A stretch of DNA of 64,000 bases from Epiperipatus broadwayi (lineage: Eukaryota; Onychophora; Udeonychophora; Euonychophora; Peripatidae): contig JAQFVV010006215.1 of the NCBI GenBank assembly GCA_028023455.1, forward strand, positions 3,083,230 to 3,147,229, given 5' to 3'. The notes beneath the pieces are model-generated. The model did no database searches and was not told the origin of the DNA. It was given only the letters and a program-made list of their open reading frames with translations. A program made the position numbers and the translations under genes. Of the stretch, positions 41,001 to 53,000 are shown one piece after another (the first letter of the stretch is position 1; each line of letters starts with the position of its first letter).

Positions 41001-42834
41001 CATAAATGAGTGATCCGCTACATAGGGACCTACTTCATTATTATGCAAAATAGGCCATCTTTAGATCATTTTATTACAATCTTTTAAACTTCCATAAGCA
41101 GGGGAATTTCACAATATGGAGCCTAAACATCCAATTTTTGTTCAGTTGAAATTTCTGTCCCAAATTCAATTCCAATGAGATTTGTTATTGATTTGCAACT
41201 GTCTTCTGCAAAGATACTAATTAAAGATTTCTATTTGAATAAACTGCCCACCATTGTCTTCTCGATGCAGAGCAAATGTTTCCTGTGCATGTAATTAAAG
41301 ATGAAAATATGATTGTCTAGATGCGTGATCCCATTGTTACAGCTTATGCAAGCAGATAACCAAAGAATGAAATATTAATGACAATCAGATTTTATTTTAA
41401 TTTAAATGACCAAAGACTGATAAGTTAATTAAAGAGGAAAGTGAGAAAAGATCATTACCTAGCCAAGTCTTAAAAATATGTCTTAAATAACAAATGAAAA
41501 AAATTAACTATATATACAAATAGAGTTATTAGAAAATTTGATAGTGAAAATAGAAGAATAGCTTTGATGAGACAATGTCGTTAATGGTTCTGTGGATGAA
41601 TATCAAAAAAATAATTTTTACAGTTACTAGTAAAAAAAATTGATCGTTAGATTAGAAAACTCAATGTGCAAAAAGTAGCTGGATGATAGTTTTTCTCCAT
41701 GAAACAATATAACTAACTATAGTTTTTGATTCATTAAGCATAGCAAACATTACATTAAGAAATTAACATGAAGGAATGGTCCAAAGTAGTTGGTAAGAAT
41801 AAATTCTTACATCAAATTATAAAAATAAAAAAAAATAATTAAATGATAATACTATATACACAATTCAAATAAAATTTTAAGCCTATAGATATAATAAAAG
41901 TGCACAGATAAGAGTTCCAAGAATGAGTTACCATAGAAATACTATCATTTCTGAGAGGACAGCATTGGATTATAGGAAATTTTTTTTTATCATTTCTTCT
42001 TAAAGCAAATTTATTTAAAAAGTAAATTAATACTGATTCATCAATTAATCAAAAATATTGTTTTTATCAAAGAATGTTTAAAAGTTTTTAGAAAAATATT
42101 TAATAATAACCAAATTTTTTAAGTAACAGGTTAAAGTGATAAAGAAACGTTATCTGACTGGCTATAATTTTTTAATCTACAGCTAATTTCTTATACAATT
42201 GAAGTCTTTGCACACCGTTTAACTCAGTGAAATCAATGAATTCCAGAGGCTCTATTAAGAAATAGCTGCCACAAAAAACAGAAGATTCAGCTAATAAAAA
42301 AACCAGCAGTATAAGATATGCAGAAAGTCTACCATCAAGACCAATTTGCATATAATAAAAATCCATTACAGAAATGTGAAAATCTAATGCTCTAAGTCTT
42401 CAACAACTGTAGATATTAAATATCTCGTCAATAAAAGATTGTTCATTATTAGAAAACTCACAAAATATTTCAACAATCATTAGGCAATCAATCACACAGC
42501 CTCCCATTGTTAAAAATTCACCAGACACTAGCCAATGTTAAGATCAAGACAGGCTCATCTCACTGTAAATTTTCATTTTGTAATTGCTATTCAGATAAAT
42601 AATTGATGGATTAATTGCTCAAGAGATCATGTGATGATATTTGAATACCAAATAAGATAGAGTGAGCTTTAATCCAGGAATCTTTAGTTCTCGAGTTCAT
42701 TCCACCATTCACCACCACACATAAGAAATATCTGTTTTAATAAAACCAGTTAACTTTTATAATACTTAATTATTAATTTTAGATATTTATATTTTGTAGT
42801 TTATTAGTTTGCTTACAACTACATATCCTAATAT

Positions 42835-43060
42835 AGGGGTGACTAACTTGCGGCCCAACACAAAATCATATTTATTTAAACATTGAAATTTTTTTGTGAA
42901 ACACAGAGTAAAATTAGAACCAAAATGTCTGACAAGCACTTTAAGAACTCACTGAGAATTGAAACTATTTCTATTAAACCAGATATCAATGTATAAATTT
43001 CTCAAATATAATGTTAAATAACCACTAGTTTTATGTTGCCCTCTTTTATAAAAAAAATAC
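42835..43060 (+). pseudogene. hAT remnant: 5' terminus fused to transposase C-terminus
   Basis: AGGGGTGACTAACTTGCGGC at 42835-42854 resembles the hAT left end (CAGGGGTGGCCAACCTGCGGC). About 65 bp later, at 42925-42993, the frame reads MSDKHFKNSLRI and SIKPDINV, the very C-terminus of ZBED/EPM2AIP1-type hAT transposases (SDKHLxNSLRIATTSIxPDI). Most of the transposase between is deleted. Confidence 0.65.
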
Positions 43061-44598
43061 CAATGACATTTTATTCATTAGATATGTACATTTTCTATAT
43101 TAGTGATTACAAACTGTTTTCTGACAGCAGCACAATTAGAATTAGTATGTGGTCTTTTTGCTTATCTGAATAGTAGATATCATAAAAATTGTGCCTAATT
43201 CTTTTTTTTTTTTTTTGCTTATCAACTTTTGGTAATGTTTGTGTATTTAATGCATGATCCATGGCACTGTTTTCTGGCCTAGATGCATCAAAAAAATTAA
43301 AAAAGTGTCAATATGCAGCACTAACTAATTGCAACAGTTTACTGTTATCTTTTTATTATATTTTCTTTTACTATACATTTGTGAGAAATAGCTCCCACAT
43401 TAATTGGAAATAACAATTCACTTATTGGATTTTCGCATAATTTGAAGATAAAAAAAGCCATCTTTTTCAATAAATGCTTTACATCATTATTTTTTAATAA
43501 AAAATATACTCTACTTTTCTTAATCATTATTTTACTGTAAAATAAAATGACTTTAAAATAATTCAATCAGGTCAAAGATTTTTCAGCATGCCTCTATAAA
43601 GGAATAGTGAAATCATCTAGCTACAAATAGCAGATATTTATTTCTTTACTAATAATGGGATGGATAATTAGATTGGCTATATATTTATAATTTCTATATA
43701 CATTTTCTAAAATAAATATTTTTTTTTGTTTATTGGAAAAAATGTAATTGTGACAAGGGTGATTGGAGAAAACTAATGAAGATAAAACATTTGATATTTT
43801 TATTCTCAATATTAAAATTATATTACTTTATTGTAATTTTATGATCTTTTTAAAAAATGATGAAATCTGCTTATATATTTCACATTTTAATTTAGTTTAT
43901 TTCACACATTTTAAAGTATGACTATACTCTTCTTGACTGAAGCATACTACTGAAATATATATATAAAATTTGATAATAAAAAAATAAACGATAAAATTAT
44001 TCACATATTTTATTTGAGTTAGAAGTGCCTGAATAACACATGCAAGGCTTAGATCTGCTCGCATGTCTATGAGCTGGATTCAAATTCTGGAAGTTAAATA
44101 AAAAAAATTTCAGATTCTAATCAGAATCAAGATTTTTCTTTCAGGTAATCCATACACAATTCGGCTAACCAATCACTTAAATTCTGCCTAAATCGGAAAG
44201 CATGATGAGTAATGCTTTCTCCATCATTATTGCACTATGAGGGACTGTTGAAGAAGCCTTCACTCTGTGGTCAATTATTTTCCCCTTACTTAATTGGTTA
44301 GCTATACCTCAAAAAAAATGTTAAGCTTATATTAGAAATCATGAACTACCTGAAAAAAGTTACTTTCCAATTTCTACTCAAATAAGATTCAAACTTTAAG
44401 TCATAAACATAGCAGGCAGATACGTTAACGAACAGGCTGTTTTTAAATTTATACACTTTACATTTTCATTAAAGACTTTAATTTTTCAAATATAAAATAA
44501 ACAGGTAAACTTTACTCAGACACTTCAGATAAAATAAGACATAAGTTATATTAGCTAAAATAATCAATAATTTAATACAAAAAACTATTTGTATATTT

Positions 44599-46920
44599 TC
44601 AATGCTTTATTGATTTGACTTCAGTTGCTTGACAGTCCATATCATCAGAATCACTATCCCAAAGTTCTTGGAAAAAATTATATTCTTGTTGAGGCAAATT
44701 TTTAATTTTAGAAAAAACTTTAGAGAGATTGCTCATTAAAAAAATACCTTGGTGTTGCAAAAGTTCGTTGAAATTATTACAATGTAGATGAAGTTGATAA
44801 AGAAAAGAAATCCCTTTCCTTAAAAGCAATGTGTTATTTGATTCCCGAAATGTATCGTTATAAATTGGTTTTAGCATTATACTGAATATACATTTTAACA
44901 TTTCTTCAATACAGTCACAATTTCCTAAATTTACATTAAATTCTGTTTCATAAAACATCAAGAAATGTATTGAAATGTCCATTATTTCTTGACAAATTGA
45001 AAATATTTCTTTGTGATCTGACCATTTATTTACAGTTTGAAAACTGCATCTGTAAAATTTAAGAAGAAAACATTCTTCAGTTTGATTACATAATTTTTTA
45101 TTTGAATTTGCTTTCAATAAAAATGAAAGCAATGAAAAAGCATGTTTGACAGCAGATATTCCTAGTTCAACATTTAAACAAGCTGGAAGAACAGTATCAT
45201 ATATTAAACCAAAATATTTATCTAAACAATCTGGTGATAAATCAATAGTTAATTTGGTTAATGTACTTAAAGCTAATTGTAAAATGCTTTGATCATTTAC
45301 CAAGTGACCATTACAAAATCGAGGTATTGCTAAAGTAATTAATTGATTAAGGATTTTACAGGATATTTCATTTTTGTTCCATTCAGAATTACAATAATTA
45401 TCTGAAATTTTATTCTGATAATCACTTAAAATAATTTTTTTGGCATCTAAATCATAACAGATTATTAAGTTTAACACTTCAAGTGCACTTTGGGCCATTT
45501 CAAATGAAACAGACAAAAAATTTGAGTCACTATCAATAGACCCAGTTATTAAACTATTAGAGGGTGACTTTAATGATACACCTTCCAAACTTAAAAAACT
45601 GTTTTCTACACTTGCCTCGTTAATAATGTTGTCTAAACACTCTTCGATTATGGGTAATAATCCAATTGCTGATGATAATGGTGACTTAGAAATGTTTGTA
45701 TTTTGTTCCTGAAGTAAACAAGATATACTTTGAATAGCTAAAGAATACGATTTGGATTGCACAGTTTTGGATGTAAATTTTGATAAAAGTTTACATTTAA
45801 AATTTTTTGAAGACTTCTTTTGTTCATCAATACTTGTACAGCCATTTTGGGGTGAGGAGTTAGCAAATGGAATAATTTGTAATAAAGTTAATAAGCTGTT
45901 TTTGCTCATGTCCTCTCTAGTTGGTTCTAAAATTTTATTAACCAAACGGGAACCATTATTTAATTGTTTAAAAGGAGACAAATTTAAATGAAATTTTCGC
46001 ACATTTGTTTTAGTACTTTGATTACTGGTTGAAGCATTACACGATGAACAAGATTTAGTGTTCACATTTTCCTTTTCCATAAACTGCTGATGAGTAACAA
46101 AATTAAGTTTATTAAAACTAGGTGAAATAGCCCGATGTTTTGCTGCGTTGTTTCGAGTGGTGACTTCTGAATTTTTTTGTTTCTCTTCCCGTTGTTTAAA
46201 TGCATCTTGAATTTCAGCAATCTCTCGTTCTTTGAAATGAAGCTGTGTTTGAAGTTTTTCTATTTCAGACTGTAATTGTTTTTCTCGAGAAGATTGTTCT
46301 TTAGCCCAATTTTCTTCCGTTTGACGATTTTGCTGTTGAAGTTGAACCACTTCACAATTGGCTTTGGTTAAATTCTCTCTTAAAATAAGAATTTCTCCTG
46401 CTTTACTAAAATTATCTTCTTTTATTTTTTCAAATTTTTGTTTGAGACAGTCATTTTCTGAATTTAGAGTTTCTAATATTTTTAAATCTAGGGAAACGTT
46501 GTTTAAAGTGTTAGAAACCGGAAGTACTAATTTAGTTACAACTGTTTGTTTTTCACTGTGGTCGTTAACAAATGATTTCGTTTCTAAAAGATTTTCATTA
46601 TCAAGATTAATTATTTGTCTAGTTTTTAACAAGTCAGAACTACATGAAAAGTTGATATTTTTTATAGACGGCTTCAAAAATTGTCGGGACGAACTGCCGG
46701 CGCATGTTTCATATTTCTCATTTTTACTGCTCTGAGATTTTTGTTGCGAGTTAGAATAGGCCTCGCATTCCAATCTATCAATCTGTTCAAGGTCATAAGG
46801 TGTCAGAGGTAAATCTTCATCATCCTTCCATATTTCTTCATTTCCAAAATTACGTTTTTTCGAAAAATTTATATCACTATCATGACCGAACGACTTACGC
46901 CTTTTATTTAAATGTTGCAT
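44599..46920 (-). CDS. ATRIP: ATRIP homolog (ATR-interacting checkpoint protein), intronless
   Basis: Known: ATRIP partners the ATR kinase and brings it to RPA-coated single-stranded DNA at stalled forks. Seen: one uninterrupted 773-codon frame (human ATRIP is 791 residues). Residues 5-9 and 21-23 are basic. KDDEDLPLTPYDLEQIDRLE (about 32-51) matches the acidic RPA70-binding motif (DDLEELDxLASQA). Residues about 143-249 form a coiled coil with GEILILRENLTKA and LQSEIEKLQTQLHFKEREIA, the best-conserved ATRIP stretch. A helical, Leu-rich body follows and the end is acidic (ELWDSDSDDMD). I chose the ATG at 46920. The frame opens 11 codons further up only with GTG, which is not expected in an animal. 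Vertebrate ATRIP has many introns and none is visible here. No poly(A) tract or target duplication suggests a recent retrocopy. Family assignment rests on motifs recognised by eye. Confidence 0.88.
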   Translation of the reverse strand: MQHLNKRRKSFGHDSDINFSKKRNFGNEEIWKDDEDLPLTPYDLEQIDRLECEAYSNSQQKSQSSKNEKYETCAGSSSRQFLKPSIKNINFSCSSDLLKTRQIINLDNENLLETKSFVNDHSEKQTVVTKLVLPVSNTLNNVSLDLKILETLNSENDCLKQKFEKIKEDNFSKAGEILILRENLTKANCEVVQLQQQNRQTEENWAKEQSSREKQLQSEIEKLQTQLHFKEREIAEIQDAFKQREEKQKNSEVTTRNNAAKHRAISPSFNKLNFVTHQQFMEKENVNTKSCSSCNASTSNQSTKTNVRKFHLNLSPFKQLNNGSRLVNKILEPTREDMSKNSLLTLLQIIPFANSSPQNGCTSIDEQKKSSKNFKCKLLSKFTSKTVQSKSYSLAIQSISCLLQEQNTNISKSPLSSAIGLLPIIEECLDNIINEASVENSFLSLEGVSLKSPSNSLITGSIDSDSNFLSVSFEMAQSALEVLNLIICYDLDAKKIILSDYQNKISDNYCNSEWNKNEISCKILNQLITLAIPRFCNGHLVNDQSILQLALSTLTKLTIDLSPDCLDKYFGLIYDTVLPACLNVELGISAVKHAFSLLSFLLKANSNKKLCNQTEECFLLKFYRCSFQTVNKWSDHKEIFSICQEIMDISIHFLMFYETEFNVNLGNCDCIEEMLKCIFSIMLKPIYNDTFRESNNTLLLRKGISFLYQLHLHCNNFNELLQHQGIFLMSNLSKVFSKIKNLPQQEYNFFQELWDSDSDDMDCQATEVKSIKH
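44606..44611 (-). terminator. AATAAA overlapping the last ATRIP codons
   Basis: The final codons TCA ATA AAG CAT TGA contain AATAAA. No better canonical signal lies in the next 150 bases on the minus strand. If used, cleavage would fall close to or just after the stop, giving a very short 3' UTR. It may equally be chance in AT-rich DNA. Confidence 0.3.
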
Positions 46921-47110
46921 AATAAAATTAATTACAATCCAAATTAGAATCACGTACTTGGAAGATTAAATTGTTAAAAATGATTGTTTACAATTTGTTT
47001 CATTTGCGGTTTATTAAAAAAATATCACCGACTTTATTAGGTCACACTACAAATCCGCCATTTTGTTATGTTTTACTTACTCTAGCGGCATTGCTAAAAA
47101 GTTAAATTGT
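46921..47110 (-). promoter_or_regulatory. Putative ATRIP promoter / 5' UTR
   Basis: Upstream of the start codon on the minus strand are CGCTAGAG (plus 47080-47087) and AAAATGGCGG (plus 47055-47064), the latter matching the YY1 consensus AAnATGGCGGC often found near TATA-less starts. No TATA box is evident at the right spacing. The same two motifs occur upstream of ADH5. Confidence 0.5.
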
Positions 47111-47390
47111 AAAAAGTTTACTTGTTTAAATGCAAGTCCTGCAAAGAATAAATTACCGTTTTATAGAAAATTGAAATGTCCGCATGTATAAAACTATATG
47201 TGTAAATAAAAGATTATTTATTTTTGTAAATACGCACGGATTTCTTCACTTTAATAACATTCCTTTATTGGATAATATTAATCTAAAAATTCACTTCAGA
47301 GATCGTCCCAAAATTCTAGATTAAATTAGAATAGAATTTGTAAGCAAATAAAGCTAGTTGCATACAAATTAGATCGTATATATATTAATC

Positions 47391-47402
47391 CCCCCCCCCC
47401 CC
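47391..47402. repeat. Poly(C) tract
   Basis: Twelve C residues in a row in AT-rich DNA about 470 bp upstream of the ATRIP start. It is a simple-sequence tract; length may vary or be an assembly uncertainty. Confidence 0.8.
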
Positions 47403-48186
47403 AAGCAAATGAAGTGGATGGAGGAAGCAGCTATAATGGTTAGACTGGATTAAATTAATGTTGAAGTGATAACAGATGAGCAGTAAAGAGACCAAATGGT
47501 TAATGTTAGACTGATTAAGTCCCAAATGGAACAATGGCAAGTAAGCAGTTACTAGTTTGTGCATTGTAAAGATTATTACCAGCGAGGAGTAATTAACAGA
47601 AGTTTAACCAAACCGCATGAGATAAGTTTGAAATGGAGATGGTTAATATATAACGTATAAAGTGTGTGGGTGCCGACGTAAAACATTAATATCGCGAACT
47701 TTCTGTTTTATTTTATACGTGAAGTTATATATGCTTATTTGTCTTCAAGAGACTATTTGAAAGCACAAATATAATAACTGGATTACTTCTGGTCATCCGA
47801 AGAAAATAAACAACATATAAATATTAATGTGCTTATACCTTTTTATGTTGTTTTTACCACATTCTTATTTGTAAGAAATGGTGATCATATGATGTTTATT
47901 CCTATTTGTTATTAAATAAGTTTTATTATATATACATTTCGAAATATATTGTTTCTTTATTTAGCTCCCTGATTGGGCTTTAGAGACCCTCACTGCACAG
48001 CAAAAATAAAATTGATTGAATTTATAATTTCTTATTACTTTATTAATACATATTTTTTTCATTTAAAAGAAATATTTTCAATTTGTTTATAGTGATTTAA
48101 AATGCATATTATTCAGTTCTTCATAGTGGTTAATACCAGTCACTTTCTTTTATCATTTTGAAGCATTCATTAGAAATTCATTACTG

Positions 48187-49180
48187 GTGTCATGTTTTGT
48201 ATAAAAATGTAGATGGAAATTCAAGTGTAAGTTTTGTACTCCAGAAAAAATTTAAAAAAATATCAATAGGAAATACAAGCCTGATAAAAATCAAGAATGA
48301 ATCCTGATGACTGTGCCAAGTTGTTGTGTATTCAAAATGCAAGCACTCCAAATACCAACAAATAAAACAATAAATGGTAATAGTGAAAAGTTATTGCTAC
48401 ACACATAACATAATATATATAGTTCATTTTTGGTTCATTTCTCACGATACACTTCACAATTGGTTGCTTTCTAGACAGTTTTCTGACCTTGGTTTCCCAA
48501 ATTTGGCCGCTGCTCGCGAACATGTTGGCTTTACAATAGAGCACTGCCTTGTCATTTAAGCTTCTTTCAACTACTGTCACTTAAATCTTTCTGCAACCAT
48601 TCATTCGATAAATTCACTGGAAATAGAACACTTTAAACTATTTATAGTCCTCTCAGTTGGACTCCAACAATCCAAGGTTCATCCTTGATGTTATCAGTCT
48701 TGATTTCCTCTTTGCATTTTTAATTAGTATTGTATTAAGAAATATTTATAATTAGCAAATATCTTTTGGCATTTATCGAATGCAATGTTTTTATCGCAAA
48801 TACGTAAATTTAATCATTAATTAAATTGTTATCAGTTAGTAAGTTAAAATATATTTCTCTAATTTATTTTCCTTATTTTTTCTTAATTACTTTTCATCAT
48901 TATTTGTGGTTATTATTTATTGTTTTAATTGTTGATATTCTGAGTATTTGCATTTTGAATACTCAACAAGTTGACGCAATCACTGTGAATAGCGAGCAAG
49001 TTGTAAAAAGCTAACAAGTACTGATAGTGAAAATGAAATGGATGCACAAAGTGAAAAACAAGGAAAAACCCAGAGTTCTCCAAGTAAAGGGAAAAAAAAT
49101 CACCCAAGGCAGTGAGGGAGAAGAAGAAATTTAGTTATTTTCAAGGTTACTTTAGTGATCAAGTCAAGATTTTTTTCTGG
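48187..49180. mobile_element. Composite inverted-repeat element, copy A
   Basis: It begins GTCATGTTTTGTATAAAAATG, the terminus shared with 49190-50042. Its interior (48325-48700) is the reverse complement of copy B's interior, and 48725-48880 is the opposite terminal arm. The 48898-49175 tail repeats the TATTTATTG..TTGATATT..TTGCATTTTGAATA block. One frame of the tail reads NSEQVVKS and, after a shift, STDSENEMDAQSEKQGK, a short low-complexity coding-like remnant of unknown kind. Confidence 0.65.
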
Positions 49181-49189
49181 AGTGGGAGG

Positions 49190-50042
49190 TAGTGTCGTGT
49201 TTGTATAAAAATGTTTATGGAAATTTAAGTATAAGTTTTGTATTCCAGAAAAAGTAAGGAAAATATATTAGCGAAATATATTTTAGATCGCTAACTGATA
49301 AGATTTAATTAATAATTAAATTTATATATTTGATAAGAAAATTGCATTCGATAAATGCCAAGAGATATTTGCTAATTACAAATATTTCTTGATACAATAC
49401 TAATTAAAAATGCGAAGAGGAAATCAAGACATCAAGGATGAACTTTGGATTGCCGGAGGCCAACTGAGGTGACTATAAATAGATTCAGCAACAAAGTGAA
49501 GTGTTCTATTTCCAGTGAATTTACCAAGTGAATGGTTGCAGAGAGATTTAAGTGACAGTAGCTGAAAGAAGCTTAAGTGACAATACAGTGCTTTATTGTG
49601 AAGCCAGCATATTTGCGAGCAGCAGCCGAACAGGGCCAAAGAGTTTGGGAAACAGGCTGGAGGAAACCGTCTAAAAAGCAGCTAGTTGTGAAGTGCATCA
49701 TGGGAAGTGAACCAAAAGTGAATTATATTGTGTATGTAACAATAACTTGTCGTTATTATCATTTATTGTTTTATTTGTTGGTATTTTGAGTGCTTGCATT
49801 TTGAATAGACAACAACTTATTAGTATTTTCAATTTTTATTACGTCAAGAAATATTTGTAATTAGCAAATATCTCTTGGCATTTATCAAATGCAATGTTCT
49901 TATCGCAAATACATAAATTTAATCACTAATTAAATCCTTATCAGTTAGCGATCTAAAATATATTTCTCTAATGTATTTTCCTTTTTCTGGAGTACAAAAT
50001 TTATACTTAAATTTTCATAAACATATTTATACAAACATGACT
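49190..50042. mobile_element. Inverted-repeat element, copy B, 853 bp
   Basis: Terminal inverted repeats of about 230 bp start GTCRTGTTTGTATAAA and continue through AAATTTAAGTATAA, GATCGCTAACTGATAAG and AAATGCCAAGAGATATTTGC. The unique interior holds TGACTATAAATAG (TATA-like) and GC-richer DNA (GCGAGCAGCAGCCGAACAGG). No transposase. It could be a non-autonomous DNA element or a rearranged retroelement; I cannot name it. Confidence 0.75.
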
Positions 50043-53000
50043 GCTGGATGAAAAACTCTCCAGATTTAATCAAGTTCCTTCCATTCATTAGCTTCTTCAC
50101 ATCATTCTCATCTATCCATCTCACAGATATTTAAGGATCTTATGGATATAGTTTAAAATTCAGTCATTTAAAAAATAGTATAAATGCCCATATCTGGAAA
50201 AAACCAAGTAATGTACTAATCATTATTGATGGTGGTAAAATTTAAAAAAAAAAACTCTTTTAATTCAAATTATCAAGAAGTTATTTAAATAAAATTTATT
50301 AGTCCTGACAATTTATTTTGTCACTTTATTTGTCCTAGAGAGTTTAACTGCCTCTTCCTTCTATCTGCATTGGATTTTATGAGCTGTTCATCAATAAAAA
50401 AAGATAGCTACTAGTCTATGATAATTGATCAGTTAATTTGATAAATGATTGGCTGACTTTTGTCATTCATAATAACTATTTTAGCTTGGAGTTTTTTTTA
50501 TGGCATAGAATTTGTGCTTATTGATGTCTAAATTAAATATATAGTAGATGCTGATAATTATATCTTACAAAAGCAGTTATTTTCATATCATTCTAGAACC
50601 AATTATTGTAAGCTTGAGTAATCAGTGGCCACGAGATGGCATAGTACTACAAAAAGAAGTGATTATACAGAAAGTGGGTTATTGGTTTTTATGCTGGGTT
50701 TTGGAAAAGATAAGGGGGATTTAGATATAAAGGCCATAGAGTTGACAAAGATTATGTTGTTGGAAATGGGATGGAGCAGAATATGGGAAAACTTAGAGTG
50801 GGGAATGGAAGGTTAAGTGGCTAACAGGTTTCTCTGGGCATAGTTGTTAAGAGATTCCTCATTCCGTTTAAGGAGAAGTCACTGCGCATCACATCATATC
50901 CAAATTAAGATTCAAAGACAGAATTAATGCTAATATCTTTAGCAGAAGAAACTAAACTAAGGGTTTTTGAGCATTCAAAATGAATGGCTATATAGGAGGG
51001 TGAAAAAACTTCTTGGGAACCATGCGTTTTTGTTGGTATAAAACCATATCTTTACAACTGTCTAAGTTATAGTTGAAAAAAATTATCTATAGTTGAGCTA
51101 AAAAAAAGTATAATAAGAGAAATAAAGGCAGTAAGTCAAGAGTTTGATCTGAAATAAAATATTACTCGTAAACATATTTAGACCTGCAGATTGCATTATC
51201 GTACACTCTAAACGAGCAAATATTATACTGTAGATATTCAGAGAAGCTGACTGCTATGTTTAAATCATTCCAGCACAAATGCAGAGTAGTTGAAATTTGA
51301 TCATCACAAAGTCTAATTAAGTTGTCTAGATAGTTCAAAAGAATTAGTCATCTACAGATTAATTAACCCAATCTATGTTATGTTTTATTAAAAATTATTC
51401 CAGTTGTCTTATAATAAAATATTTCTTCACATTATAAAGCCAATAACCTCCTCAAAAGTTAGAAAAATAAGTTTAATTTGTAGGTATGGTTATATAATAA
51501 AATGTACATTTTTTATTTTAAAGTAACTTTTTCAATATCAATTTTATATATTTTAAATTTATATTTCAAATGTTTTAATATACTACTTTGCTATTATCGC
51601 CAGATTGTTACAACATTCTGGCAAATGACATTCTAATATATTTATTACTTCTATTAAAACAATATATGGTATTGATATCTTAAAATCAAAATAACAATTT
51701 CATCAATAGGCCTAGAATTCTATATTAAATTCCCAAAAACTTGACCTCTTTTGTCTTGATACTTCAAATTACAATGACATTGCAACTAATTGGGAATATG
51801 ATGACCTTTTCCTACATTCAGGAGGTAAAATAATTGATTTATTTATAATACTAATGACTGCCTTGAATCTAGATGTCGTAATCCGACTAAGAAGTAGTTC
51901 AGATAAAGTGTGATATGTGGAAAGAAGAAAATGGGGAAACAGCTGTTCTATTTTTTTGAAGCTATAAAAGAAATAGCAGAAAGCTATTCATTTTAATAAT
52001 TAATTATTGGAATTAAAAACAATTTTCTTCAATGAGTATTGACTAACCCTGTATTTATCTTTAACGAAACAATTAAAATAACTTACCTCCATGAATTGAT
52101 TATTAAACAATTAAAATGATATGTAGAAAATAAAATAAATAGGAAATTATGCACTAAAATCAGGCAGAGACTATTTAATGTGTTTATGGTTTTAGATGTT
52201 TTATATTTTTGCAGACGATTATTAAATATTGGTTATGCTGCATGTTATAATAAAAACTATGATGTTTGCTATAAAATAAACCATATCAAATGAAAAAAAC
52301 CAGATGGAATAATAAAAATAAAAACTTTAAAAAGATTATAGTAGCTTATTAAATTAAAACATCTTGCAATATATTAATAAAAGTGAGTGTTCAAACTCTG
52401 AATTAGCATATGAGTGCATATTTTGCTAGCTCCTGGAGACTTTGAAAGCACTAATTATTAATTAAAGTCTAAAAAACCCAAATAAATACTTTTAACTTCA
52501 ATAGAATAGTTATATCTATTGCTACTGAATGCAAATTGCCCACATAAATTAAAATTTTAAGTTGAATATGGATTCTACATTTGTCAAAATAATACTTAAC
52601 ATGTTTTTTTTAAAAAAAAACCCATCAAATTTCACTAAAGATTGACCCTGATTCCATTTATCTAAATACTTAACCAAATTTAAATGTGTGTCTTTCAAGA
52701 GCAATTTACGACAACTACTCAATGAAATAATAAATAATAGAATCTCTGGATATGGAAACGACCATTAATATAAATAAATATTTTAAAAAAGTTCTTGTGT
52801 CTCCTGAATTAAGAAAATCTTGACATTATTAGTCAAAAAAATTAACTTCAATCATATCAGAAGAACTTTACAATAATTTACTAAATGACTTCTAAATAAG
52901 ATATTTATTTTATATAGCACTATGTTTTTTATAAATTGTAATATTAATAATCGGCCATTAAAAAAATCCACAAAGCGCATGACTTCTAAGTGATATTTCA

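Larger units (their letters stand above)
27301..44598. other. Intergenic DNA between ADH5 and ATRIP
   Basis: Between the ADH5 5' end and the ATRIP 3' end, both genes being on the minus strand. I recognise no host gene here. The interval is dominated by transposon fossils listed separately. The stretches 27300-27980, 35000-35790, 36180-38480 and 41400-42830 are AT-rich and show nothing beyond short ORFs. At 44040-44320 (plus) a weak B-box-like GGATTCAAATTC is followed about 230 bp later by an A run, so a decayed SINE is possible. Confidence 0.6.

Noticed and set aside
46921-46953. N-terminal extension of ATRIP by 11 codons
   Set aside because: It would need a GTG start; the ATG at 46920 begins the basic, ATRIP-like N-terminus.
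48332-49789. Several 60-80 codon ORFs on both strands
   Set aside because: All fall in the inverted-repeat composite and mirror one another; no domain.
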